Notes: generated by a model not told the origin, from the letters alone. DNA of 31,043 nt from an uncultured Eubacteriales bacterium (GCA_948527295.1 CAOSWK010000008.1:1-31043), one strand, 5' to 3'; shown: positions 8,765 to 18,004, counted from the first letter of the stretch. Program-made: numbers and translations.

Positions 8765-9445
8765 ATGAAAAAATTTTTTATAATAAGTTCATTAATATTT
8801 AGTATCATCTGCAATCCTGTTTATTGCGTTGCTTCAGATGATTTTGATTATGGAATAAATAAGACATCGGATGCAAACTTTAACGATACTAGCCTTGTTG
8901 AAGATGATAGTGGGCAAGCAGGTAAACTTACTACATATGATTTTGTCCCGTTGTTTAATAGGTCTGTAATAGTTCCAGTTAAAGAAAATGTTTCCGCATT
9001 AATAAGATCATTTTGTAATATGTGTTCGGGTGGATATGATTTAACAAAGGCGATTTTAGAAACATATTGTGGAGACAATAGTAACTATTCATTTACAATT
9101 AAAACAGAAAATGAATTTTTATCTACGGATTCAGTAAATGGTAGTACATTAATATTGGGAATCCCAGAAGGTGAATTTTCTGCATACATAAGCAATAATT
9201 GTAATATGGACTTGTCCTGCAATACATACTTAATGGGTGTTGGCTCGGATACCACGCCAGAAGAGGGTTTTAACATAAGTTTAACATGTTATGATAAATT
9301 GCCAGATGGCAAAAAAACTAACATGTGGTATTGGTTAGGTCCTGTCATTGGTGTGGTTGGCGCGGCCGCAATTGGCGGTAGCAGTTTCGGTGGATACAGA
9401 GCTTTACACGGAGCAGATGCAAGTGGTGGAGAATTTGGTCCGTAA
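8765..9445 (+). CDS. Secreted Cys-rich protein with C-terminal membrane segment (226 aa)
   Basis: No family recognised. Start ATG 8765 follows AGGAG (8752-8756), which overlaps the previous stop. The signal peptide is MKKFFIISSLIFSIIC, with likely cleavage near CVA-SD at about residue 24. The mature region has clustered cysteines (FCNMC, TYC, NNCNMDLSC, LTC) that could form disulfides outside the cell. Near the C-terminus WYWLGPVIGVVGAAAIGG is a probable transmembrane segment, followed by a short Gly-rich tail. The product would be anchored by its C-terminus with a disulfide-bonded ectodomain. A strong hairpin terminator follows, closing the operon. Confidence 0.7.
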   Translation: MKKFFIISSLIFSIICNPVYCVASDDFDYGINKTSDANFNDTSLVEDDSGQAGKLTTYDFVPLFNRSVIVPVKENVSALIRSFCNMCSGGYDLTKAILETYCGDNSNYSFTIKTENEFLSTDSVNGSTLILGIPEGEFSAYISNNCNMDLSCNTYLMGVGSDTTPEEGFNISLTCYDKLPDGKKTNMWYWLGPVIGVVGAAAIGGSSFGGYRALHGADASGGEFGP

Positions 9446-9487
9446 AATTAAATATTAAATATTCTTATTGCAGCTATAGGAATTATA

Positions 9488-9521
9488 AAAGAGGTTACTC
9501 TCTAAAAAGAGTGGCCTCTTT
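9488..9521 (+). terminator. Terminator of the secreted-protein operon
   Basis: AAAGAGG-TT-ACTC pairs with GAGT-GG-CCTCTTT around a short A-rich loop, followed by AGTTTATT. It lies 42 bases after the stop at 9445. Confidence 0.75.
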
Positions 9522-9549
9522 AGTTTATTAAAAAAGAAAAAATAAAAAA

Positions 9550-9571
9550 GCCGCTAACTTTTGCTAACGGC
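9550..9571 (-). terminator. Terminator on the minus strand, after the adhesin fragment
   Basis: Read on the minus strand, GCCGTTAGC pairs with GTTAGCGGC around AAAA (two wobble pairs), followed by a run of T. It lies 54 bases past the stop of the 9625-10164 fragment and was probably carried with the duplicated gene end or recruited at its new site. Confidence 0.65.
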
Positions 9572-9624
9572 CTAAAAATTTTTAATTTTATTTAGTTACA
9601 AACTTTTTCGTGATTTCTACGTTT

Positions 9625-10164
9625 TCAACTTTTAGGGAAATACACAATACGCAAAACTGCGGCGGTGTAATCGCTACCTTTTTCTATATAGAGAAAGGCT
9701 CTGTATCTACCGACGTCGGTGGGCGGTCCGTCTAATTCTGTCTCGGTGCCGTCTGAGTTAACTTTGAAGTAGTGCACCGTGAAAGTTCCCATACCCGCTA
9801 CGCCGGGAGTTAAAGTGACCTCAACCTGCTTTAACGCACCGTTATAGGTCAGGCCTTCTGTCAAGATAATGTTGAAGAGGTCAAGTGTTGGTATTTTTAG
9901 GATTTTAAAGCTCAAAGGCACCGCTGGAAAGGCATTGCCGTAAGGGTCGGATTGATTCACCGAAACGGTATGCGTGGCGCCGGGAAGGCCGCTTAGCGGC
10001 GTAGACCAGTAACCATCGGAATCTACTAATGCTGTGGCGAGAATTTCACTGTTCTCCGTGATGTTTACAGTGTAGCCGGGCGCGCCGGTGCCCGAAACCG
10101 TCACTGTGGCGCCGGGGTCAAACACCGCGTTTTGGGCGGGGGCCGTAAGCGTCGTCTGGTGCAA
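9625..10164 (-). pseudogene. Duplicated 3' end of the adhesin gene (Ig-like and MBG-like domains)
   Basis: About 175 residues nearly identical to the C-terminal third of the protein at 26374-28224, in the same orientation: an Ig-like domain (NAVFDPGATVTVSGTGAPGY) and a second beta domain (LTYNGALKQ to SDYTAAVLRIVYFPKS). Homology stops near 10150, and upstream is AT-rich with no signal peptide and no convincing ribosome site; the only start is a TTG. GC content is far above the flanks. As it stands it would make a cytoplasmic fragment, so it is called a truncated duplicate. It could act as a donor for recombination with the full gene. Confidence 0.75.
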
Positions 10165-10330
10165 TATTTATAAAATTTTTATTATTTAAAAACAAAACCA
10201 GATGTTTTTAATAACAATTAATATAATATAACCAGTTATTGAAAAGAGATGAATTTTAACAAATACTTTCGGACATAAAATTAAAAAAATCGGAGAAAAA
10301 GTTAGAAAAATCGTAGTCGTAGTCATCATC

Positions 10331-13300
10331 TTATTCATATCCAAACATGACTTTTACTGGACAATTTTTAAAAGCATCAGATCCAATAGTAGGCTTTAAG
10401 TTTTGTGGGATGTTAACTTCTTTTAATGATATGCAATTATAAAACGCTAAATTTTCAATATCAAGCTCAGTTAAATTTTCGCAGCTAGAAAAATCAAGTG
10501 CTTCTATTTTATTGGCACAACTTTTATTAAAGCTAGCAAAGGCCTCTTTCCATATTTTTAGCTTTTTTAAGCCATTAGAAAAAATAATGTTTGATAATGC
10601 TGAGCAATTATAAAATGCTTTCATTTGAATATCAAGCTCAGCTAAATTTATACAGACAGAAAAATCAAGTGCTTCTATTTTATTGGCAAGATCTTTATTG
10701 GAGCTGGAAAAAGCCTCCGGCTCTATTTTTAGCTTTTCTATGCCCTTAGAAAAAATACTGTTTGCTAATGCTGGGCAATTATAGAACGCTCTTTTTTCAA
10801 TATCAAGCTCTTTTAAGTTTATGCAGACAGACAAATTAATTTCTTTTATTTTATTGGCAAAAGTTTTCCTGGAGTTGGAAAAAGCCTCGGGCTCTATTTT
10901 TATTTTTTCTACGCCCTTAGAAAAAATAACGTCGGCTAATGCGGGGCAATCATAGAACGCACTATCTCCAATGTTAATTACGCTACCTGAAAAATTAACA
11001 TTTACCAATGCTGGGCAATTATAGAACGCTCTTTTTTCAATATCAAGCTCATTTAAGTTTATGCAGACAGACAAATTAATTTCTTCTATCTTGGAGTTAG
11101 AAAAAGCCTCTTGACGTATTTTTAACTTTTCTAAGTCTTTAGAAAAAATAACGTTGGTTAATGCTGCGCACTTAAAAAACGCTCGCTCTCCAATATCAAG
11201 CTCAGTTAATTTGCTGACAAAAAAATTAAGTGATTTTATACCAGAATTAAAAAAAGCAGATTTCCTTATTGCCATCTTTGCCAAGCTTTCAGAAAAATTA
11301 ATAGCTTCTAATGCTGAGCAATTAAAAAATGCTCGCTCTTTAACATAAATCTCAGCTAATTTTTCACAACCAGACAAATTAATTTCTTTTATTTTATTGG
11401 CAAGAGCTCTTTTAGATCTAGAAAAAGCTTCTTCACCAATTTCTAGCTTTATTAAGCTTTTAGAAAAATTAACAGTTTCCAATGCGGGGCAATCATAGAA
11501 CGCACTATATCCAATGTTAATTACGCTGCCTGAAAAATTAACAGTCTCCAATGCTGAGCAATCACAGAACGCCCTATTTCCAATGCAAAGTGTCTCTGAC
11601 ATAAAGGAAACAGTTTGAAGTTTTGAGCACTTGCAAAAAACATTTTCACCAATATTAAAATTGTCAGCGTTAATTGTTAATTTCTCTAAATTAGGCAAGG
11701 CAGTTGCAAAAGAGTATTCTCCAAAAACTCCGGTAATGCTGACTTCCTTTCCGTTAAATTCTATCTGTTTTGGGATGATAAGTTCGGTGATTGCAAGACT
11801 TTCTTCATTTGGGCCTAAAAATGGGCATATTTCAACTTGATCTTGACTTCCTTCTACAAATTTTACTCCACAATTAACTCCACCCAAATTTACAATTCTT
11901 TTATGTTGTTTCAAAAATTTATAGTACTCACTTTCTTTGCCAAACAATTTTGGATCAGTTTCATCCTCAAGATTAAAATAAGTCTGTATTGCCTTACTAC
12001 TTTTGCTTATATAATTGTCAAAAACAAACAAATCTAAAGCTGCAAATTTTTTGCCATCTTTGTAAACGTCGACAGTCGTTCCCGGGAACATTTTATTAGT
12101 AGTCAATTTTCTTATTTCTTCCAGGTCATTTTCAAGACCTTGTATATTTTTTAAAAAATTTAAATGCTGAATGTTTGCATAATATTGCTTCAAAATTGGA
12201 TTGCTTTTTATCCTATTTTGTGCCCAATCTTCTAATTCTCCATCGTTTAAATAAATATAGTTAAAAAATTCTTCTGGAATATTTTTCTCTTCGTATTCCT
12301 CGGTTGCGTCTTCTTCAGATTTTTTATAGTTAATAATTTGAGCTGTAGAGTCTGTTCCTACAAATTTTCTCGTTTTCGAATCAAATTCATTAATAATTAT
12401 AGGGTTAAAAACTACGTTAGCGTGGATACGCTCTTGGCGTGTGTAAAAGCTAAATTTTTCTTTTTGAGAGTCTTTATCAGTTACGACTATTTTTACAGCT
12501 GCAAGGCAATCTTCTGAGGTTGTGCTAATGTCTTCTTCTTCTGTAAGTGTGACTTTAATAGCATTACCCTGTGGGAGTAGTAAATTGTAAATGCCTGGTA
12601 CAGTAGTTTCTAATACTTCTTTAGATACTTCTCCATCTTTAATTTGTTTTGATAAATTATCAATATTTTTTTGTGCATTTATTAACTCTTCTGTCTCTGT
12701 TTTGCCTTTTAAGGCTTTTGCTAAATTATATATTACTTTTAATTGGTTCAAAAAACCTGTATCAAGCTCATTTCCTGGATGTGTTTTATTTCTTGTTCCT
12801 GCATATCTTATGTCTTTATAGTGTGCTTCACTGGCAGATGAATTCATATTGCTTATTACAATGTTCCATAATATTCCTTCAAATATACCATTACAATCCG
12901 AGCCAGGTTTACTCATATGCCGGCCCAAAAGTTGTAACCTGTATTTTAAGGAATTATCTGTTAACTTGAATTTTTTATGCGTCTCCACTGATTCCTTAAT
13001 TTTGGCTAAGTCAACATCCAACTTTTCTAAAGTTTCCTCTTGACCACTAGCCTCCTGAAGAAGGTAGTCCCATCCATTATTATAGCCCAAGAGAGTCATA
13101 ACATGAAAGGCTGTTACATCTGCACAATCTGTAAACGTATCTTTGTTTATTACAAAGGTTCCGTCTTCGTTTCTGGTCACGATATTTATATTTTTATGTT
13201 CTCTGGCTTTTTCTTTATATGGGGTGCCTTTAACTACCGCAAAATGATCAAAAAGCTTTTCAAATTTATCTATTCTGTCCTCAGCTGCCTTTAATCTTGC

Positions 13301-15340
13301 AGCTTCGCGCGCTCTCTCGGTTTCGTTTTTGGCTACAGGTACCGTTATCAGTTTGTTTGCCTCTCCGTAGAATTTTTTACAATCGTCATCGTTTCTAAGG
13401 CTGTGGGCAACATAACACATAAACATGCGCTCTGTTGTGTATTTGGGTATAAATTTAGTTGTTTCTTCCGTTACTTCTTCTTGAGAGTCTTTGACTTCTT
13501 CCCTCGTAATCATAACATTAAAGTTGTGCAAAAGGTTCATTAACGCATGTACTTTATAAAAAGTGCCCTCATCACTTAATTTCACTTTTTTGTCAGCTGT
13601 TAAATCTCCGGGCGTTAAAAACTCATCAAAATTTTCTTCAATAAAATTAGTTACAGACTGTAAAAAAAGGGGCTGTTCTTGTTTTGGAATTGTCTCGAAA
13701 ATTAACGCAGGTGTATTTTTTCTATATTTATATTCAAGTTTGTTATAAAATTTAATTAAATTAGGAGGCTTAATGTCTTCTCCTTGAAATGCTTTAGCGT
13801 TTTCTTTTTTACATTCTTTGTTATAAAAATTCACATCGATCTGAATTATTTCATTTGCTATTGCCCTAAATTTATTATTAATCTCTTCTTTTTTCTTCTG
13901 AAGCTTTTCTAAATTTTCATTGTATTCCTTATTTCCTTTTAAAGCTTCCTCTTCTTGGCAATTTTTCTGTTCTAGATTTTGTATTTCTTCATTTCCTTTT
14001 AAAGCTTCCTCTTCTTGGCAATTTTTTTGTTCTAGAGTTTGTATTTCTTCATTTCCTTTTAAAGCTTCCTCTTCTTGGCGATTTTTCTGTTCTAGATTTT
14101 GTATTTCTTCGGCCTCTCCATCGCTTTTCTTTTGCTTACCATTTAAAAAGTTTATTCGTACCTGATTTTTTATTATATTTTTTCTAAAACTTTTGTGTTT
14201 TTTTTCTAACGGCTCATACTCCTTCCAAATTCCATTTAATTTCTCAATCTCAACAGAATAATAACCCTTTAATTTATTTTTATTTTCAATTACACTATTC
14301 ACTATTTTAATATAATCTTCTAAGTTTAATACGGCTTTGTCATCAGTTTTTCTTATATGATTGTGAATAAATGCACACGTTTGAGCCAGAAATTTTGGAG
14401 ACTTTTCGGGGTCGTTATCACATAAAAGTTTAAATGGAAGGATTTCTTTATAATTACTTTCAGTAGTTAGGACACCAGTTGGAGATGGAAACAAGCTCGT
14501 CCCAGTCGAGGCACTACCTTCGCCGGAGCTTTTGTTAAACTCAAAATTAGGTATATTGTCATTTGCATTTGGTTTGCCTACCACAATTATTTGTGTACCC
14601 CCGTTGCAAAATCTAAGATTTTCAGTCATACCATAGTGGTTGTATAGCCAAGCGACAAAAAGATTCAAAGCTTCAATTATATATGCACTATCTGTCTGTT
14701 CTTGAGCCGCCAACTCCGATTCAGCCTGTTGTTTAGTGCTAAGTGCAACAGTTTCAGAGTCGGACAAAAAGTCTGCAGATTTTTTAGTGTCTTCTAAAGA
14801 AAGTAATTCTTGGGGAAAATCGTCATTGTCTGCATCGGCATTATCCTGTGCTAAATTTTCGTCCGTGTCATCAGCGTTATTGTTATTATTGTCTTGCCCT
14901 GAAGGCGCTTGTTGACACGTGTTGCCGTTAGCCGCATTGGTAGCAGGCTCTGTTTTGGTCTTAGGCAAATATTTAACAGACTTTTTTATATCATCAAAAT
15001 TGACTGCACTAGCCTGCGGAGAATTCGTTACCCCTAAGCCAAGCAAAGCCATAACAAAAACTCCACCACCCAGCACCGCACCTTTTAGCGACATTCCGCC
15101 ACTTACATTTAAGAGGTCCTCTTCGTCAAGGCTTTTTATAGAGTCATTTTCATAATTAAGCAACTCTTCCTTAGAAATATTTAGTCCCATTTCATTGGCT
15201 TTTGGTAAGACTATTTCGTCTATTATTTTCTCCAAATCATAATGATTTTGGGCCTCTTGCAATCGATGCTGAATTTTTTGTAACGTATTTTTATCTTTTA
15301 AAATTTTCTCATAAAAATTTTTTATTTTGTTATTATCCAC
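10331..15340 (-). CDS. Giant BspA-type LRR protein with Gly-Gly leader (1669 aa)
   Basis: The start is GTG 15340, 6 bases after a GAGGTG site (15347-15352). Residues 1-82 are helical and end LDEEDLLNVSGG, matching the AAA+ gene's leader and resembling Nif11-type leader peptides. A hydrophobic stretch follows (85-104) with a possible signal-peptidase site at ASA-V (112). Then: an acidic Asn/Gln-rich linker; a coiled coil with three 20-residue repeats at about 410-473; the family block with TDCADVTAFH near 735 and PGNEL further on; and BspA/LRR_5 repeats from about 1207 to the end. The frame is open for 5 kb, so it is under selection. It is predicted to be surface-exposed or secreted and to act in adhesion or host contact (inference). 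Paralogous to 3-4235 and 29065-31043. No LPXTG or other wall-sorting motif was seen. Confidence 0.88.
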   Translation of the reverse strand: MDNNKIKNFYEKILKDKNTLQKIQHRLQEAQNHYDLEKIIDEIVLPKANEMGLNISKEELLNYENDSIKSLDEEDLLNVSGGMSLKGAVLGGGVFVMALLGLGVTNSPQASAVNFDDIKKSVKYLPKTKTEPATNAANGNTCQQAPSGQDNNNNNADDTDENLAQDNADADNDDFPQELLSLEDTKKSADFLSDSETVALSTKQQAESELAAQEQTDSAYIIEALNLFVAWLYNHYGMTENLRFCNGGTQIIVVGKPNANDNIPNFEFNKSSGEGSASTGTSLFPSPTGVLTTESNYKEILPFKLLCDNDPEKSPKFLAQTCAFIHNHIRKTDDKAVLNLEDYIKIVNSVIENKNKLKGYYSVEIEKLNGIWKEYEPLEKKHKSFRKNIIKNQVRINFLNGKQKKSDGEAEEIQNLEQKNRQEEEALKGNEEIQTLEQKNCQEEEALKGNEEIQNLEQKNCQEEEALKGNKEYNENLEKLQKKKEEINNKFRAIANEIIQIDVNFYNKECKKENAKAFQGEDIKPPNLIKFYNKLEYKYRKNTPALIFETIPKQEQPLFLQSVTNFIEENFDEFLTPGDLTADKKVKLSDEGTFYKVHALMNLLHNFNVMITREEVKDSQEEVTEETTKFIPKYTTERMFMCYVAHSLRNDDDCKKFYGEANKLITVPVAKNETERAREAARLKAAEDRIDKFEKLFDHFAVVKGTPYKEKAREHKNINIVTRNEDGTFVINKDTFTDCADVTAFHVMTLLGYNNGWDYLLQEASGQEETLEKLDVDLAKIKESVETHKKFKLTDNSLKYRLQLLGRHMSKPGSDCNGIFEGILWNIVISNMNSSASEAHYKDIRYAGTRNKTHPGNELDTGFLNQLKVIYNLAKALKGKTETEELINAQKNIDNLSKQIKDGEVSKEVLETTVPGIYNLLLPQGNAIKVTLTEEEDISTTSEDCLAAVKIVVTDKDSQKEKFSFYTRQERIHANVVFNPIIINEFDSKTRKFVGTDSTAQIINYKKSEEDATEEYEEKNIPEEFFNYIYLNDGELEDWAQNRIKSNPILKQYYANIQHLNFLKNIQGLENDLEEIRKLTTNKMFPGTTVDVYKDGKKFAALDLFVFDNYISKSSKAIQTYFNLEDETDPKLFGKESEYYKFLKQHKRIVNLGGVNCGVKFVEGSQDQVEICPFLGPNEESLAITELIIPKQIEFNGKEVSITGVFGEYSFATALPNLEKLTINADNFNIGENVFCKCSKLQTVSFMSETLCIGNRAFCDCSALETVNFSGSVINIGYSAFYDCPALETVNFSKSLIKLEIGEEAFSRSKRALANKIKEINLSGCEKLAEIYVKERAFFNCSALEAINFSESLAKMAIRKSAFFNSGIKSLNFFVSKLTELDIGERAFFKCAALTNVIFSKDLEKLKIRQEAFSNSKIEEINLSVCINLNELDIEKRAFYNCPALVNVNFSGSVINIGDSAFYDCPALADVIFSKGVEKIKIEPEAFSNSRKTFANKIKEINLSVCINLKELDIEKRAFYNCPALANSIFSKGIEKLKIEPEAFSSSNKDLANKIEALDFSVCINLAELDIQMKAFYNCSALSNIIFSNGLKKLKIWKEAFASFNKSCANKIEALDFSSCENLTELDIENLAFYNCISLKEVNIPQNLKPTIGSDAFKNCPVKVMFGYE
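13931..14110 (-). repeat. Three tandem 60-base repeats in the LRR gene
   Basis: Three nearly identical 60-base units in register, each encoding EEIQ(N/T)LEQKN(C/R)QEEEALKGN, a 20-residue coiled-coil unit. The period is a multiple of three, so expansion or loss lengthens or shortens the stalk without a frameshift. Confidence 0.92.
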
Positions 15341-15376
15341 TGTTTTCACCTCATTAGATAATTTGTAATACATAAA

Positions 15377-15405
15377 ATATTACCATATTTTTAGAATAAT
15401 TTCAA
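15377..15405 (-). promoter_or_regulatory. Promoter of the 1669-residue LRR gene
   Basis: On the minus strand TTGAAA (15405-15400) and TAATAT (15382-15377) are 17 bases apart, with TGG just before the -10 giving an extended -10. It lies 37 bases upstream of the GTG start. Confidence 0.65.
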
Positions 15406-15486
15406 TGTTTTTTGATTAACATTTCATAAAACGGTACAAAATATATCAATATCATAAAATATTTATATAATTTTGTAAAATTTGTC

Positions 15487-15704
15487 GTGAGATAAAAAGA
15501 GGGCCTATTTAACGAATTTTAAAGAGCTGCAAAAACAAGAATTACTGATGCGCAAAATGAAAACACATGTTTTGGCAGCACAAGTATAAAGATTTACTTG
15601 AAATTTATCGAAGAGAAAAACAAGCTAAGGCCAACGTATTTGATATTCAAAAGTGTGGGGATTGTGGGGATAATGAAAATGTAATTAATTCCCGAAAAAC
15701 TTGA
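15487..15704 (+). pseudogene. Frameshifted helical protein fragment, unknown
   Basis: A frame reading KKRAYLTNFKELQKQELLMR stops at 15589, and a second frame continues HKYKDLLEIYRREKQAKANV, then CGDCGD, to TGA 15704. Together they look like one charged, coiled-coil protein with a frameshift. No family assigned. Other phage-like debris in the window makes a prophage origin possible. Confidence 0.3.
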
Positions 15705-15896
15705 TTTGAAGTTTTCCCTTGTACTGTAGAATAGTAGTTTTTGCAAATTCAATTTCTTTTGTGTCTAATTCCCAATATAGTATTTAATATCAACGACATA
15801 AATTACACCTGAAAGTTCAATCTTTCTATAATGTGCGTTTTCAAAAACAGCTGACCTGCTAGCGCAATATCTAGATTGTCTGCATTGTACACACAT
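15685..15896 (-). pseudogene. Small Cys-containing protein, one frameshift
   Basis: ATG 15896 opens MCVQCRQSRYCASRSAVFEN and continues to a stop near 15767; a frame change joins it to WELDTKEIEFAKTTILQYKG and a stop at 15685, about 70 residues. Three Cys in the first eleven residues suggest a metal or cluster site. No good ribosome site lies close upstream. It converges with the fragment at 15487-15704 and sits beside the radical SAM gene, but on the other strand. Function unknown. Confidence 0.3.
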
Positions 15897-16146
15897 TGTA
15901 AAAAATTTTGGTTAAACTTCCTTAATAGCACGACAAATATCTTGCAAAATAAAAAAACTGCTAAAGGTCTTTTTCTATAGAATTTTAACTTTTATGTGTA
16001 TTATAATAAATAATTAAAAATCACTTAATTCCCAGCAACAATCCTAAATGGCATGTTTTTTTCACCTGGGGCTAATAGTTGTATGGTTTCAGCCATTTGT
16101 AGTGTTTATATAACATACATAACAATTGTTTTCATCGTTTATTTAC

Positions 16147-16174
16147 TGTACAAATTTAAATATATGTTTATAAT
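16147..16174 (+). promoter_or_regulatory. Candidate promoter of the radical SAM gene
   Basis: TATAAT at 16169-16174 is preceded 16 bases upstream by a weak -35, TGTACA (16147-16152). The GTG start is 35 bases downstream of the -10. The rest of 15897-16146 is AT-rich and holds no convincing gene. Confidence 0.4.
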
Positions 16175-16208
16175 TAACAGTAATGTTGTTAGTTAGGGGG
16201 ATGATCAT

Positions 16209-17579
16209 GTGAAGCTTTTGTTGAACCCTCAATATGCACTTAGAGGCTGGCTAAAGATGCCTAGAGTTTTGTTCAATTTAAAAGAGAATCGAGCAATTAA
16301 AAATCTTACGTTAGAACAATTTTGGGCCTTGCAGAGTTGTGACGGAGAACAAGATTTGAAAATTAGTAGCGTTTTACAAGAATTTCTTGGTGAAGGCATC
16401 ATTAGCCAAAATGATAAATCGAAAAAATTAAGCGAGGATCAAAAATATTATTGTTTTTCTAATAGGTATTTTAACTCTGCCCGGTGGGGCATTACGGGCC
16501 GGTGCAATTATAAGTGCAAGCACTGCTTTATGGCAGCCGGATCAGAAAATAATAATTGCGAACTGTCGCGAGAAAAATGTTTGGATATAGTTGATCAATT
16601 GGCTGACTGTGGCGTAGAAGAAGTAATTTTAACTGGAGGGGAACCTCTTTTAAGGCCTGACTTTTTCGATATTGTAGACGAATTATTAAAAAGGAATATA
16701 AAACTAAACGCAATAAACACAAACGGCTCACTTATAACAGAAAATTTTATAAATGAAATAAAAAAGAGAAATATAAACCCCGCATTTAGCGTAAGTTTTG
16801 ATGGGATTGGCTGTCATAATTGGATGAGAGGCACAGATAATGCCGAAAAGGAAGCCATAAATGCAACTAAACTTTTGGCGAATGCTGGTTTTTATGTAAT
16901 AAGTGTATTTTGCTTACATAGTGGAAATGTCAATGTCCTTATCGATACAATTGAATTTATGAAGGATTTAGGAGTTAGTCGGGTTGAAGTTTACAGAACG
17001 GGTGAAACTTTACGCTGGAATCTGCAAAAAGAGTATAAATCACTTCCATATGAGACTTGTTACGATATATATTTAGATTTAATTTATAAACACAGAGACA
17101 GAAACTGGAAAATTGATATGTACTTAAAAGATTTTTGCAGAATAGATAAAAACTCTAATATCTATGATATTACGCCGCTAAAGGGCAATGAAAATACTAA
17201 GGCAGAAAAAACAGTTGTCTGCTGCAGCAATAGGGCCATGTTTTTTATTGCACCGAATGGCGAAGTACTTCCGTGCAACGCCTTTACCGGTTATTCATTA
17301 AAAAACGAATTAAACTTTGAAAATTTAAATGATACAAAATTGAAAGATATTTTAACAAAGTCTAAATATTTAAATTGTGTATTAGCAACGGTTAAAGATA
17401 TATTCGATAGAAATGAGGAATGCCGAACCTGTAGGTATAATAAAAAGTGTATGGGTGGGCATTGCAGGTTTATTGCACTAGCCGGCACCGGAGATTATTT
17501 TGGTAAAGATGAATCTACTTGTGCATTTTTCAGAGGTAATTATGATCAAAAAATTATAGATTTTATTGAATCTAAATAA
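16209..17579 (+). CDS. Radical SAM/SPASM peptide-modifying-type enzyme (456 aa)
   Basis: The start is GTG 16209, 8 bases after TAGGGGG. Residues 1-70 (NPQYALRGW, LQSCDG, EGII) look like a small winged-helix, RRE/PqqD-type domain, the fold that binds leader peptides in RiPP maturases. The radical SAM core follows, with the cluster motif CNYKCKHC (C99, C103, C106) and GGEP at 143-146. The SPASM region carries C338/C339 and C356, then C405-x2-C408-x5-C414-x4-C419 and C438, enough for auxiliary 4Fe-4S clusters. The family uses S-adenosylmethionine to start radical chemistry on peptides or proteins. The substrate is not evident: no intact precursor peptide is seen within 1 kb. It is divergent from the leader-bearing LRR gene 0.87 kb away, which may be its target (inference). 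All key residues are intact. Confidence 0.85.
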   Translation: MKLLLNPQYALRGWLKMPRVLFNLKENRAIKNLTLEQFWALQSCDGEQDLKISSVLQEFLGEGIISQNDKSKKLSEDQKYYCFSNRYFNSARWGITGRCNYKCKHCFMAAGSENNNCELSREKCLDIVDQLADCGVEEVILTGGEPLLRPDFFDIVDELLKRNIKLNAINTNGSLITENFINEIKKRNINPAFSVSFDGIGCHNWMRGTDNAEKEAINATKLLANAGFYVISVFCLHSGNVNVLIDTIEFMKDLGVSRVEVYRTGETLRWNLQKEYKSLPYETCYDIYLDLIYKHRDRNWKIDMYLKDFCRIDKNSNIYDITPLKGNENTKAEKTVVCCSNRAMFFIAPNGEVLPCNAFTGYSLKNELNFENLNDTKLKDILTKSKYLNCVLATVKDIFDRNEECRTCRYNKKCMGGHCRFIALAGTGDYFGKDESTCAFFRGNYDQKIIDFIESK

Positions 17580-17629
17580 GGTCAAACCATAACCAAAAAC
17601 AAATGCTAATAATGCATGATTATAAGTTT

Positions 17630-17681
17630 TTGTATCAATAGTTGAGTCAAAGCATGCCTAATCCCTATACTTTTGATACAA
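17630..17681. repeat. Palindromic 52-base element, copy 1
   Basis: TTGTATCAA at 17630-17638 is the inverse of TTGATACAA at 17673-17681, with a shared interior (TGCCTAATC-CTATACTTT). A second full copy is at 28658-28708, and a right half is at 25722-25748. Small enough to be a non-autonomous mobile element or a recombinase site. Confidence 0.6.
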
Positions 17682-17753
17682 TAACGAGATAGCCACAAGA
17701 ATGTGTTATATGTTGCACGGAAGCTATATTTATAAGACATGTTTATAAAAAGC

Positions 17754-17779
17754 AATCTCCGAGTATTTTCTCGGGGATT
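17754..17779. terminator. Hairpin inside the left direct repeat
   Basis: AATCTCCGAG pairs with CTCGGGGATT around TATTTT, followed by TTTTT. It is a good plus-strand terminator 175 bases after the radical SAM stop. The same structure is at 25824-25847. Confidence 0.7.
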
Positions 17780-17791
17780 TTTTTAATTTCT

Positions 17792-18004
17792 GATTAGTTT
17801 AAAGTATTATATTCATCGTCACTAACTTCCTCGCACTATTCCGTTGATGCTGTTGCATCTAGGATTGAAAAAGCAATGTGCGAAAACCAAGAGTCTTTTG
17901 CGGTTTAGTGCCAATGTTTAGCATTAGCTGGAATTTATACCACCATACAGAGAGATAGTTTAACCACTTCCTTGCCAAATTTCTGATACCATCCTTCTCT
18001 ATCC
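17792..18004 (-). pseudogene. Cupin gene 3' remnant, left copy
   Basis: Decayed copy of the 3' half of the cupin gene at 25862-26190, same orientation, with stops and base changes throughout. Similarity ends at 18004, where the sequence changes to unrelated AT-rich DNA. Confidence 0.6.

Larger units (their letters stand above)
17655..18004. repeat. Left direct repeat of the decayed mobile region
   Basis: Matches 25722-26069 in the same orientation over about 350 bases, beginning inside the palindromic element and ending inside a cupin gene remnant. Shared blocks include TTGCACGGAAGCTATATTTA and the hairpin at 17754-17779. Divergence suggests the duplication is old. Confidence 0.8.

Noticed and set aside
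13931..14110. 60-base direct repeats as a CRISPR array
   Set aside because: The units are contiguous with no spacers and are in frame within a coding sequence.
11154..14165. Several plus-strand frames opposite the 1669-residue LRR gene
   Set aside because: They are shadows of the coding strand, with no ribosome sites and repeat-derived sequence.
16030..16100. Minus-strand frame reading MAETIQLLAPGEKNMPFRIV
   Set aside because: Only 23 residues, no ribosome site; it may be the end of a lost enzyme gene but is too short to support.
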